Origin: Flavobacteriaceae bacterium
GTDB taxonomy: Bacteria; Bacteroidota; Bacteroidia; Flavobacteriales; Flavobacteriaceae
Length of the DNA stretch: 33,777 nt
Reading direction: 5' to 3'
Assembly: GCA_029939235.1 (NCBI GenBank)
Contig: JAOZTG010000005.1
Coordinates: 15,057 to 48,833 of the forward strand
Shown here: positions 26,685-33,777 of the stretch, in pieces
Numbering within the stretch: position 1 is the stretch's first letter
Layout: every line of letters starts with the position of its first letter
The notes under the pieces: model-generated
Databases searched by the model: none
What the model saw: the letters and a program-made list of their open reading frames with translations, nothing else
What the model was told of the DNA's origin: nothing
Translations under genes and position numbers: made by a program

Positions 26685-27962
26685 TTACAACTGAACCTTT
26701 TTATTTCTTGATCTGAACCAGAGAATAAAAGTGATCAGTGCCGTTATCGAGGCTACCACCACTAACAAGTAAAAAATAGGAGCAACCTCATGATTGTATT
26801 TTTCATACATCCAACCGATAATCTCTTCCTGAAAAATAGGTCCGATAGATCCTGTTCCGTTGATAAATCCAGCTGCTACTACGGCACCACGTTTAGAACC
26901 TATGTCAATTGCCCCAACTCCGGAAATTAATGAATCCGGTCCGTAAAGCATAAAGCCTGCCAGTCCCATGGAAATGGTAAAATACATCAAACTTGTTGAT
27001 CCCATGGTGTACATCAAAACAAAAGATAATGCCATGAAAAACAACATAATGAATGAAAGAAAAGATCTTCTTCCTTTAAAAAGTTTATCAGATGCAAATC
27101 CTGCAAAAATTACTCCTGCAAATCCAAAAATATCAAAAACAGTAGAAATATATCCGGCATCGTCTCCTGCCAGTCCAAAATTATTGTTAAGTAAAAATGG
27201 TACCCAGCTCCAGAGTGCATATCTTAAAAATTTAATTCCAAAATAGATTAACCCCATGGTTACAATAGTAAAAACAACTTCTCTATTCCATCCTAAACCT
27301 TGTTTATCACCATCTGTTAGTTCTTCTACTTCTTCTTCCAGTTCATCTTCATCTACAATTGGTTCCAACCCAACATCCTGCGGGCGATTCGGGTGAAGGT
27401 AAAGAACACCAGCCCAAATGATAAGAACAACTGCTGAGCCTCCAAAAAATGACCATCTCCAGCCATATTGACCTAACATATAAGCTGCATAAGATGTTGC
27501 CAGTACAGATCCTATCTGATAACAAGTTGACCAGATACCCAAAATACTTCCCCGTTGCTTTCTTTTAAACCAATAGGCCAGACTTCCTATACTCCCGGGC
27601 CAGCCGGTACCCTGCGCCAGTCCGTTAATAATTAAAAAGGATAATATTGTCCAGTAACTATTTGAAAATCCAAAAGCTAGATTACATAAAAAGGTTATTG
27701 CCAGCCCAAGAATTAACAGGTATTTTGGTCCAAGCTTTCGCCCAAAGTAGGCACTTGAATATTGACCTATCATATATGAAACTAAATATGCTGTTCCAAG
27801 ATGTGCCAATTGTATGGTATCTATACCTAATGTTTCTCCCATGGCACTTTTTACAACAAAAAATGCTTTTCGTCCAAAATAGTAACCTACATAAGCAATC
27901 CAGGTTGCCGAAAAGATTTTATATTGCCATTTGCGATAAGGACCTTCCTCTATCAGTGCCAT
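26685..27962 (-). CDS. OPA family (GlpT/UhpT-like) MFS organophosphate transporter
   Basis: A 425-residue MFS protein with 12 predicted TM helices and an acidic central loop (DEDELEEEVEEL, about 204-215). Two Arg residues match the phosphate-binding pair of GlpT (Arg45, Arg269): Arg31 in GYYFGRKAFF and Arg247 in FLRYALWSW. The position of GlpT His165 looks like Tyr148 (STCYQIG), so the substrate may differ from glycerol-3-phosphate. The family exchanges inorganic phosphate for organophosphates at the inner membrane. It is the last gene of the dehydrogenase operon, 47 nt after the amidotransferase gene, and probably supplies that pathway rather than the glycosidase block. Phosphonates or sulfonates are possible alternatives. 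Confidence 0.82.
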   Translation of the reverse strand: MALIEEGPYRKWQYKIFSATWIAYVGYYFGRKAFFVVKSAMGETLGIDTIQLAHLGTAYLVSYMIGQYSSAYFGRKLGPKYLLILGLAITFLCNLAFGFSNSYWTILSFLIINGLAQGTGWPGSIGSLAYWFKRKQRGSILGIWSTCYQIGSVLATSYAAYMLGQYGWRWSFFGGSAVVLIIWAGVLYLHPNRPQDVGLEPIVDEDELEEEVEELTDGDKQGLGWNREVVFTIVTMGLIYFGIKFLRYALWSWVPFLLNNNFGLAGDDAGYISTVFDIFGFAGVIFAGFASDKLFKGRRSFLSFIMLFFMALSFVLMYTMGSTSLMYFTISMGLAGFMLYGPDSLISGVGAIDIGSKRGAVVAAGFINGTGSIGPIFQEEIIGWMYEKYNHEVAPIFYLLVVVASITALITFILWFRSRNKKVQL

Positions 27963-28009
27963 ATTTTATTTGTTAAGATTAATTTTAAGTTTGTAATTTA
28001 TATGAACTC

Positions 28010-28861
28010 CTACTTTTGTAAGATCTGGTATTTTATCCAGTTTGCAAATTCAAGTTGTCGGATATCATCTGATAATACATCCTCATCAATACCATATTTC
28101 CAGCGAAGATCTTTTCTTGTAGGATCTTTATAAATTGTTTTCAGATCATCTACAAAATTCACCAGATCTTCATGACTTCTAAAATATCCTTCACCGGATA
28201 ATTTTTCTTCTCTTGCAGCGATCAAGCCGGCAACAAGATACAGATCATATTCAGGATGATATTGAGGCGCCCAGAATACACCATTCTTAAAGCTTACATC
28301 CACAGACTGTATGGGTGTAAAATCATTAGAAGCTAAACTAACGGCTCCTTCCGGCATTTTTGTAATGATATCATCATGACTGATGAATCCGTCAAAAACC
28401 TGGGTTTTACCTTCATACATAGGATGTTTTTTCCCTTCTTCTGTTAAAAAAACTTTTCGGGCTAGACCCATTTCCCTTCCTTTTACATTTGGAGCCACTT
28501 CACCACCGGCCACATAAACTGCCAGTTGTGCTGCCCAGCAACTTCCAAATTGAGGCAGACCTAACTCAAATCCATCATCACAGATTTTTGTCATTTTTGT
28601 AACTCTTTCGTCATGATCGTGATAAACAGTTAAATTACATCCCGGCCATAAAATAGCATCATATGCTTTTAATCCTTTCTGATCAGGAATTTCTGTCTCA
28701 GGATCACTTGTATAAAGGATCTTATATTCAGCATCGGGTAAATGTCTTTGTAATAATTCAGCATATAGAACTCCTGCCAGTTTTACCCCAAACTCATCAA
28801 ATTGTTCTCTGCTTGGTTTTGGATAACCATCTATGATCAGAAAATTTAATTTTTTACTCAT
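28010..28861 (-). CDS. class I glutamine amidotransferase-like protein
   Basis: A 283-residue cytoplasmic protein of the GATase1 fold. The catalytic triad is present: Cys108 (QFGSCWAAQ), His202 and Glu204 (QYHPEYD). The oxyanion region LWPGCN at 71-76 is recognisable. It is standalone, with no synthetase domain, like the GMP-synthase-like amidotransferases and gamma-glutamyl hydrolases such as PuuD. After the triad a 70-residue tail ends in FANWIKYQILQK. It lies 3 nt after the HAD gene and 47 nt before the transporter gene. No gamma-glutamyl ligase or glutamine-synthetase-like gene lies in the window, so both hydrolysis of a gamma-glutamyl intermediate and ammonia supply to an unseen partner are only possibilities. 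Confidence 0.82.
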   Translation of the reverse strand: MSKKLNFLIIDGYPKPSREQFDEFGVKLAGVLYAELLQRHLPDAEYKILYTSDPETEIPDQKGLKAYDAILWPGCNLTVYHDHDERVTKMTKICDDGFELGLPQFGSCWAAQLAVYVAGGEVAPNVKGREMGLARKVFLTEEGKKHPMYEGKTQVFDGFISHDDIITKMPEGAVSLASNDFTPIQSVDVSFKNGVFWAPQYHPEYDLYLVAGLIAAREEKLSGEGYFRSHEDLVNFVDDLKTIYKDPTRKDLRWKYGIDEDVLSDDIRQLEFANWIKYQILQK

Positions 28862-28864
28862 TTT

Positions 28865-29611
28865 TTACTTGATTGATTTTATTAGCAGTGGCAGATCTTT
28901 ATAATCACTAAAAATCCCATCTGCTTTTGTATTTTTACTATCTCTGTCAATTGCAGCTGTACATAGTAAAGCATGTGCACCAACTGCTATCGGACCAAGA
29001 ATATCATTGTGTTCACGGTCGCCAATATGCACTAATTCATGAGGTTCTACACCAAATTTTTTAAAAGCAGATTCAAATACAATGGGCATTGGTTTTGAAT
29101 TTCCTATTTCATCTGAAAAGACAAAATGCTCAAAGTAATGTAATATGCCTTCTCCTTTTAAAAGTTCTCTAAGAACGCTTCCCGGGCTAACAATTGCATC
29201 CGAAATAACACCAATTTTATAGTTATTGCTTAGTTCTTCCAGTACATCACCAATTCCTTCAATAAAATCAGGTCGAAATTCCAGTTCCATTTCTTCATGA
29301 AGTTTGGTGATCTCATTCATTTCATCAGCAGGCAAGTCTATACCCAAACCTTTAAAAATGATTTCTAATCGCTCTCCAATTTCCCAGGTTACAAATTGTT
29401 CATGCCATACTTTATTAAAAGAAGCATCTACCGTATTGTAGATGATATCAACCAATTCTTTACTAACATTTTTGTGCTTATTCGCATAATCGAATACAAG
29501 CTGCCTTCTTTCCTCTTTTTTTGATAGTCGTCCGGCAGCTTTTCTTTTTGGTTCGTCAGAATCATCTATAAAAATGGTATCCCATAAATCAAAAGTGATC
29601 ACTTTAATCAT
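28865..29611 (-). CDS. HAD superfamily hydrolase with FDLWDT motif I
   Basis: A 248-residue cytoplasmic HAD protein. The nucleophile Asp8 lies in TFDLWDT, where residue 10, normally the acid/base Asp of phosphatases, is Trp; Asp11 and Thr12 follow. Ser137 (GVISDA), Lys173 (GNSKPMP) and Asp198/Asp203 (HIGDREHNDI) are the remaining HAD motifs. Residues about 20-115 are a helical C1 cap. Members of this DLWxT kind are widespread, and few have known substrates. It starts 14 nt after the alcohol dehydrogenase stop and ends 3 nt before the amidotransferase gene, so it is certainly in this operon. Phosphatase action on an imported phosphorylated compound is an attractive idea, but the missing second Asp weakens it. 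Confidence 0.83.
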   Translation of the reverse strand: MIKVITFDLWDTIFIDDSDEPKRKAAGRLSKKEERRQLVFDYANKHKNVSKELVDIIYNTVDASFNKVWHEQFVTWEIGERLEIIFKGLGIDLPADEMNEITKLHEEMELEFRPDFIEGIGDVLEELSNNYKIGVISDAIVSPGSVLRELLKGEGILHYFEHFVFSDEIGNSKPMPIVFESAFKKFGVEPHELVHIGDREHNDILGPIAVGAHALLCTAAIDRDSKNTKADGIFSDYKDLPLLIKSIK

Positions 29612-29625
29612 GATTTATTTCTTAT

Positions 29626-30771
29626 TTAAATTAATTTTTTCAAAATTGCTATAACATCTCCTTTTTCTACTTTCTTTGGATTTAACGGACAACAAGGATC
29701 TTTTAAAGCATAGGCTTCCAGATCTTCCAGTTTGTCTGCTTTAACACCAAGTTCTGATAGGTTCTTAAGTATATCCATTGATCTTAACCATTCTTCCACA
29801 GCAGTGATAACAGCTTCAGCATCATTTTCAACTCCAAAAATAGTTCCTAAAGAAGCATATTTTTCACGAATTTGATCTCTTGATAAATTGTATCTCATTA
29901 CCTCAGGCAAGACAACTGCATTTGCCAAACCGTGGTGCATATCATAAAAAACACCCAAAGCATGTGCAATAGAGTGATTGATTCCCAATCCTTTTTGGAA
30001 AGCGATGGCTCCCATTGCAGATGCCATTAACATATTACCTCTTGCTTCAATGTCAGATCCGTTATTTACCGCAGTTGGTAAATATTTTACACACATTTCC
30101 ATTGCTTCTTTTGCAAGTCCATCTGCCATCGGGTGAAAGGTTTCCATAATGTAAGCCTCTAAATTGTGCACAAAAGCATCAACACCTGTTGCAGCTGTTA
30201 ATTTAGCAGGTAAAGAAATGGTGATCAAAGGATCAAGTACCGCAATATCCGGCATCATATATGGTGAAAAAATAATGGTTTTCACATTATTTACTGTAAT
30301 TACACTACTTCTTCCTACTTCACTTCCTGTTCCGGCGGTAGTTGGAATTGCATAAAAAGGAGGCATATTATTCTTGATATATTTATCACCACCTTTTGTG
30401 TCATCATATTTTTTCAGAGGCCCGTCATGTGTAGCCATTACTTTAATGGTCTTACCTGTATCAATTGGAGAACCACCACCAAGTGCTACGATAAAGTCAC
30501 AATTTGCATCTAAGTAAACTTTTGTCCCCTCCAATACATTTTCCTCTGTGGGGTTTGATTTTACATCACTAAAGATTACTGTTTCTACACCAACTTTGGT
30601 AAAATAGTCTTGTAATTGTTTTGCTGTTCCTACTTTTTCAATTCCTTTATCGGTAACGATCAATCCTTTTTTTGCTCCACTTTCTTTTACAATAGTTGTA
30701 AAATCCTTCATTGCTCCAGGTCCGTATTCAATTCTTGTTGGAAATGAATAAGAATGTCTCATATTTGCCAT
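29626..30771 (-). CDS. iron-containing alcohol dehydrogenase (group III)
   Basis: A 381-residue cytoplasmic oxidoreductase. The N-terminal NAD(P)-binding half has GGGSPID (98-104) and TTAGTGSEVG (144-153). The metal-binding half has Asp198 (VDAF), His202 (VHNLEAY), His266 (NHSIAHALG) and His280 (MHHGLANA), the four Fe2+/Zn2+ ligands of this family. Members oxidise alcohols or reduce aldehydes (propanediol, 4-hydroxybutyrate, sulfoacetaldehyde, phosphonoacetaldehyde). I start it at the first Met; Met4 is also possible. It follows the aldehyde dehydrogenase gene by 20 nt, so an alcohol-to-aldehyde-to-acid sequence within the operon is natural, but the substrate is not shown. Confidence 0.93.
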   Translation of the reverse strand: MANMRHSYSFPTRIEYGPGAMKDFTTIVKESGAKKGLIVTDKGIEKVGTAKQLQDYFTKVGVETVIFSDVKSNPTEENVLEGTKVYLDANCDFIVALGGGSPIDTGKTIKVMATHDGPLKKYDDTKGGDKYIKNNMPPFYAIPTTAGTGSEVGRSSVITVNNVKTIIFSPYMMPDIAVLDPLITISLPAKLTAATGVDAFVHNLEAYIMETFHPMADGLAKEAMEMCVKYLPTAVNNGSDIEARGNMLMASAMGAIAFQKGLGINHSIAHALGVFYDMHHGLANAVVLPEVMRYNLSRDQIREKYASLGTIFGVENDAEAVITAVEEWLRSMDILKNLSELGVKADKLEDLEAYALKDPCCPLNPKKVEKGDVIAILKKLI

Positions 30772-30791
30772 ATTATATTTTATTTATTTTT

Positions 30792-32183
30792 TTATTTGAT
30801 TTTTGTTCGAAGATGATATGATTTTGGTCTGGTAAGCTGGTCATATCCAATTGTAGAAAGTGTACAGCCACGGCCGGTGTCTTTCACACCTGTCCATGCC
30901 AAATACGGATCTAGATAATCACATCTGTTCATAAACCATGTGCCTGTTTCAACCTCGTTACCTATTGAAAGTGCCTTGTCCTGATCATTTGTCCAGATAG
31001 AAGCTGTTAAACCATATTGGCTGTCATTCATTAGTGCCAATGCTTCTGCATCATCTTTTACTTTCATGATCCCAACCACAGGGCCAAAACTTTCTTCCGT
31101 CATTATTTCCATACTGTGATCTACATCTATAAGAACCTGAGGTGCTAAATAATTGTACCCCATTTGTGTTTCGGGAAATAATGAGGGGTCAATCAAAGCT
31201 TTTGCACCTTTTTTTATAGCTGCTTCTATTTGAAATTTAACATACTCAGCACCTCCTCTTTTTGCTACCGGACCCAGATTTGTGTCTTTATCAAGCGGAT
31301 TTCCAAGTTTATATTTTTTAGTTTGTTCGGTGTAAGCTTCCACAAAACGATCAAAAACATTGTCTTTTACATAGATACGTTCAATTCCACAGCAAGACTG
31401 TCCGGAGTTAAAAAAGGCTCCTTCAACAAGATTCTCTACATAAAAATCCAGATTGGCATCGTCACGAACATATGCCGGATCTTTACCTCCAAGCTCCAAT
31501 CCAACACCTACAAAACTCTCTGCGGCAACTTTTTGGATATGATGTCCACCACTTACCGAGCCGGTAAAAGAAACAAAATTTATTCTCTTGTCACGAATAA
31601 CATTTGCAGTTTCACTATGGTTTAAGTGCAGATATTGAAATAAACCTTCAGGTAAATCAGCAATTTTAAAAGCTTCAGCAAAACGTTCGGCTACCAAAGG
31701 TGTTTGCGCAGAATGTTTTAATATCACAGCATTTCCGGCAAGTAAAGCAGGAATAACTGTATTTACAGCTATCAGGTAAGGGTAATTCCAGGCAGGAACT
31801 ACAAAAACAACTCCAACCGGATCTTTTTTAATAAAACGATCAAATCCTGATATTTCATCCACCTTTACATCTGATAAAGATTTTTCAGCCAGGCTTAACA
31901 TTCCTTTTGTTCTTTCAATAGCTCCGTTAACCTCAAATGGTGTATGACTGATTGGTCTACCCATTTGCCAGGTCAATTCAGTACTGATTTGATCTTTTAA
32001 ATTTTCTAATGCGGTTATAAACTTTTCAATATACGGTTTACGTTCTTTGACCGTATAATTTTTCCATATTTTCTGTGCGCTTACAGCTGCTGTTAGTGCC
32101 TTGTCAATATCCTTTTTAGTGTGGAGCTCACGCTCGATATAGATACTGCCATCTATTGGTGATATCAATTGCAATTTACTCAT
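30792..32183 (-). CDS. NAD(P)-dependent aldehyde dehydrogenase
   Basis: A 463-residue cytoplasmic ALDH, slightly short for the family (typically about 475-500) but complete in all motifs: PAWNYP (130-135), FTGS (206-209), catalytic Glu230 (LELGGKDP), catalytic Cys264 (FFNSGQSC, with Cys265 next to it) and EESFGPVVG near the C-terminus. It converts an aldehyde to the carboxylic acid. The sequence is closest in appearance to the succinate-semialdehyde/aminoaldehyde group, but the substrate is uncertain. It is the first gene of the minus-strand operon and is divergent from the phosphoesterase gene. The ATG at 32183 has no Shine-Dalgarno sequence; only A/T-rich sequence precedes it, as is usual in this phylum. 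Confidence 0.93.
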   Translation of the reverse strand: MSKLQLISPIDGSIYIERELHTKKDIDKALTAAVSAQKIWKNYTVKERKPYIEKFITALENLKDQISTELTWQMGRPISHTPFEVNGAIERTKGMLSLAEKSLSDVKVDEISGFDRFIKKDPVGVVFVVPAWNYPYLIAVNTVIPALLAGNAVILKHSAQTPLVAERFAEAFKIADLPEGLFQYLHLNHSETANVIRDKRINFVSFTGSVSGGHHIQKVAAESFVGVGLELGGKDPAYVRDDANLDFYVENLVEGAFFNSGQSCCGIERIYVKDNVFDRFVEAYTEQTKKYKLGNPLDKDTNLGPVAKRGGAEYVKFQIEAAIKKGAKALIDPSLFPETQMGYNYLAPQVLIDVDHSMEIMTEESFGPVVGIMKVKDDAEALALMNDSQYGLTASIWTNDQDKALSIGNEVETGTWFMNRCDYLDPYLAWTGVKDTGRGCTLSTIGYDQLTRPKSYHLRTKIK

Positions 32184-32246
32184 TTGTTATAGTTTATTAA
32201 TTCGATTAAAATTTCTCAAACAGGGTAATATATTATGTAAAAAAAA

Positions 32247-32254
32247 CAAAGATA
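32247..32254 (-). promoter_or_regulatory. candidate -7 element for the dehydrogenase operon
   Basis: On the minus strand these bases read TATCTTTG, a perfect match to the Bacteroidota TAnnTTTG -7 element, about 63 nt upstream of the aldehyde dehydrogenase ATG. No clear TTG -33 element is at the usual distance. The surrounding 278-nt gap (32184-32461) contains no ORF. Confidence 0.4.
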
Positions 32255-32397
32255 GACCTAAATTATTTGGATTATTTCAGATATCTTATTTGATAAACAC
32301 TAAATATTAACCTTTTTAAAAATTCAACAATTTCGATTTTTCAGTCGGGCTTCTATTTATTTTATTTTTGCAGGTTAATATTTGATGTTTCATAGGT

Positions 32398-32405
32398 TAA
32401 TTTTG
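32398..32405 (+). promoter_or_regulatory. candidate -7 element for the phosphoesterase gene
   Basis: The sequence TAATTTTG is a perfect TAnnTTTG match ending 56 nt before the phosphoesterase start. A second copy, TATTTTTG, lies at 32363-32370. TTTG boxes at 32367 and 32381 are not at ideal -33 spacing, so the choice between the two is uncertain. Confidence 0.33.
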
Positions 32406-32461
32406 ATGTAATAATTGTAAATTGGCTTCATAAATTTAATCAAATTAAATTCATCTTTTTT

Positions 32462-33604
32462 ATGAAAATTTCACACCTTTCTAAAATCATTTTTATATTA
32501 ATTTCAATATTATCCAGCACTTTTTCAGTGAATGAAATAATTGCGCAACAAAAAATAATAGGTCCTTATTTACAAAAAATGTCAGATGATGAAGTTACGA
32601 TCTCCTGGGCGACATATGGAGGAGCTACTGAGATCAAGAAATCAGATAAAGTGATTCAGGAAGTAAGCCAATATCAACATCATCAATCTACTATTACCAG
32701 ACTGGAACCAAATACCAAATACACATATGATGTTCTTAAGGATGGTACTGATAGGGGTAAAGGTAGTTTTACAACTTTTCCGGAAGAAACGGAACCTTTT
32801 ACATTTGTAACCTTAGGTGATACCAGAACACGTCATGATGTACATCAGAAGATTGTGAATAGAATCATAAGGGAAGATCCATTATTTGTTGTGAATACGG
32901 GAGATCTTGTTTCTAAAGGAAACAGCATGCAGGACTGGGAACATTTTTTTGATATCAACGACCAATTGATCAGGCACACACCCTATTACACAGTTTTAGG
33001 AAATCATGAGCAAAATTCAGATAATTATTTTAATTTCTTTTCATTGCCCGGAAACGAAAGTTATTATTTCTTTACTGTTGGGGATGCTCTATTTATTGTT
33101 TTAGATATGGATGGAGAGAATATCAACACGCCTGCCTATTTGAAAGAAAAAAATGAAGATCATTTTTGGGAAAATATCAGCAAAGATTATTTTGAAAAAG
33201 AGAAAAAATGGCTGGAAAATGTACTTAGTTTAAACAAAGATGCCGGTTATATTTTTGTTTTCTTTCATCCAACTTATTACAGTATCAAATCATCCCGTGT
33301 TGCCGAAGCCGAAATGAGAAGAAAATTCTGGGGTGATATTTTTGAACGCCATCAGGTTACTGCTGTTCTCAATGGTCACGATCATTATTATCATCATGCT
33401 AAAAACGGTGGTGTACATTATATCGTTACCGCTGGCGGAGGTGCTCCATTGTATGAAACGGATGCTATACAGCCCGAGACGGTCAAGTATAAAAAAATAG
33501 AGCACTTTATGCGTATAGATGTTAAGAAAAAACATGCGGTTTTAAAAGCAATTGATATCAACGGAGAACTTATTGAAGAGATCAAGGTTAAAAAAAGGAA
33601 TTAG
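32462..33604 (+). CDS. secreted purple-acid-phosphatase-like metallophosphoesterase
   Basis: A 380-residue exported protein with a signal peptide ending NEIIAQ (about residue 29). Residues about 31-108 are a fibronectin III-like domain of the purple acid phosphatase N-terminal type (ISWATYGG, LEPNTKYTYDVL). The calcineurin-like domain has Asp120 (LGDTR), Asp148 (TGDLV), Asn181-His182 (GNHE), His269 (FFHPTYYS), and His306/His308 (NGHDHYYHH), which are the two-metal ligands of the superfamily. It should hydrolyse phosphomonoesters or diesters outside the cytoplasm. It is the only complete plus-strand gene, divergent from the dehydrogenase operon, whose OPA transporter could take up a phosphorylated product. 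Its stop overlaps the stop of the convergent gene by 4 nt. Confidence 0.88.
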   Translation: MKISHLSKIIFILISILSSTFSVNEIIAQQKIIGPYLQKMSDDEVTISWATYGGATEIKKSDKVIQEVSQYQHHQSTITRLEPNTKYTYDVLKDGTDRGKGSFTTFPEETEPFTFVTLGDTRTRHDVHQKIVNRIIREDPLFVVNTGDLVSKGNSMQDWEHFFDINDQLIRHTPYYTVLGNHEQNSDNYFNFFSLPGNESYYFFTVGDALFIVLDMDGENINTPAYLKEKNEDHFWENISKDYFEKEKKWLENVLSLNKDAGYIFVFFHPTYYSIKSSRVAEAEMRRKFWGDIFERHQVTAVLNGHDHYYHHAKNGGVHYIVTAGGGAPLYETDAIQPETVKYKKIEHFMRIDVKKKHAVLKAIDINGELIEEIKVKKRN

Positions 33605-33777
33605 AAAAGATCTAATCTGCCTCTTTGTTGCTTAAAAAAAAGGATATCTGAAGGAACTAACTGATTTTCTATATTATTACTTTTGTATTGCAATTCAAGT
33701 CCTTTACCTACTGTTTTCGTTACTAGGACACCCTGATTAAAAATCAGATCAACCAATCTGATATTTCTATTTTTTTT
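33601..33777 (-). CDS. partial ORF, C-terminal 58 residues of an unidentified protein
   Basis: Reading the minus strand from the window edge gives 58 sense codons without a stop, ending in TAA at 33601-33603. The visible part contains LVDLIFNQGVLVTKTVGKG and ends QQRGRLDLF. The N-terminus lies beyond the window. I do not recognise the family. The open frame across an AT-rich stretch and the 4-nt tail-to-tail overlap with the phosphoesterase stop support a real gene. Confidence 0.5.
   Translation of the reverse strand, partial: KKNRNIRLVDLIFNQGVLVTKTVGKGLELQYKSNNIENQLVPSDILFFKQQRGRLDLF

Noticed and set aside
31230-31625. Plus-strand open frame of 131 codons opposite the aldehyde dehydrogenase
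   Set aside because: It is antisense to a strongly supported gene with all catalytic motifs and has low-complexity, family-less sequence.

Overview
The window looks like chromosomal DNA from an AT-rich Bacteroidota (marine or environmental Bacteroidia/Flavobacteriia-type). The grounds are: predicted starts without Shine-Dalgarno sequences, TAnnTTTG-type promoter candidates, many secreted glycan-active proteins with short lysine-rich signal peptides ending in AQ or a lipobox Cys, and DUF2961/GH172, GH16, GH20, GH106-like and DUF1080 families packed together. No tRNA, rRNA, CRISPR, IS element or prophage was seen. Twenty-one complete genes and one partial gene fill almost all of it. No gene-free stretch exceeds 300 bases; the largest are 32184-32461 (divergent promoters) and 7146-7345.

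Layout (all minus strand up to 32183, so transcription runs right to left). (1) 26685-32183: a metabolic operon of aldehyde dehydrogenase, iron-type alcohol dehydrogenase, HAD hydrolase, class-I glutamine amidotransferase and an OPA-type (GlpT-like) organophosphate transporter. (2) 13661-26590: a glycan-degradation block of aldose-1-epimerase-like protein, DUF1080 protein, sialidase-fold protein, GH172 copy B, a GH16 lipoprotein, a CPBP membrane protease, a novel-looking secreted glycosidase with a SusC-type N-terminal domain, GH3, and GH172 copy A. (3) 7346-13659: a tight four-gene module placed directly after GH172 A with 1-2 nt spacings. It encodes a secreted beta-propeller protein with an inserted methyltransferase fold, a C-terminally membrane-anchored unknown protein, a MacB/FtsX-type permease and its ATPase. 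(4) 1-7145: GH20 hexosaminidase, an HGSNAT-like acetyltransferase, and a very large GH106-like lipoprotein with PA14 domain.

On the plus strand a secreted purple-acid-phosphatase-like metallophosphoesterase (32462-33604) is divergent from the dehydrogenase operon. It overlaps by 4 nt the stop of a convergent gene that runs off the right edge.

How it may work together (inference): secreted and lipid-anchored glycosidases trim a complex glycan containing beta-glucan, N-acetylhexosamine, rhamnose-like and furanose sugars, and the epimerase and permeases handle the products. No SusC/SusD pair, sulfatase, or regulator lies in the window, so this is either part of a larger locus or a scavenging set. 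The best candidate for an undescribed system is the four-gene module at 7346-13659. Its three extracytoplasmic proteins each carry a CxC motif, and none has a function I can assign with confidence.
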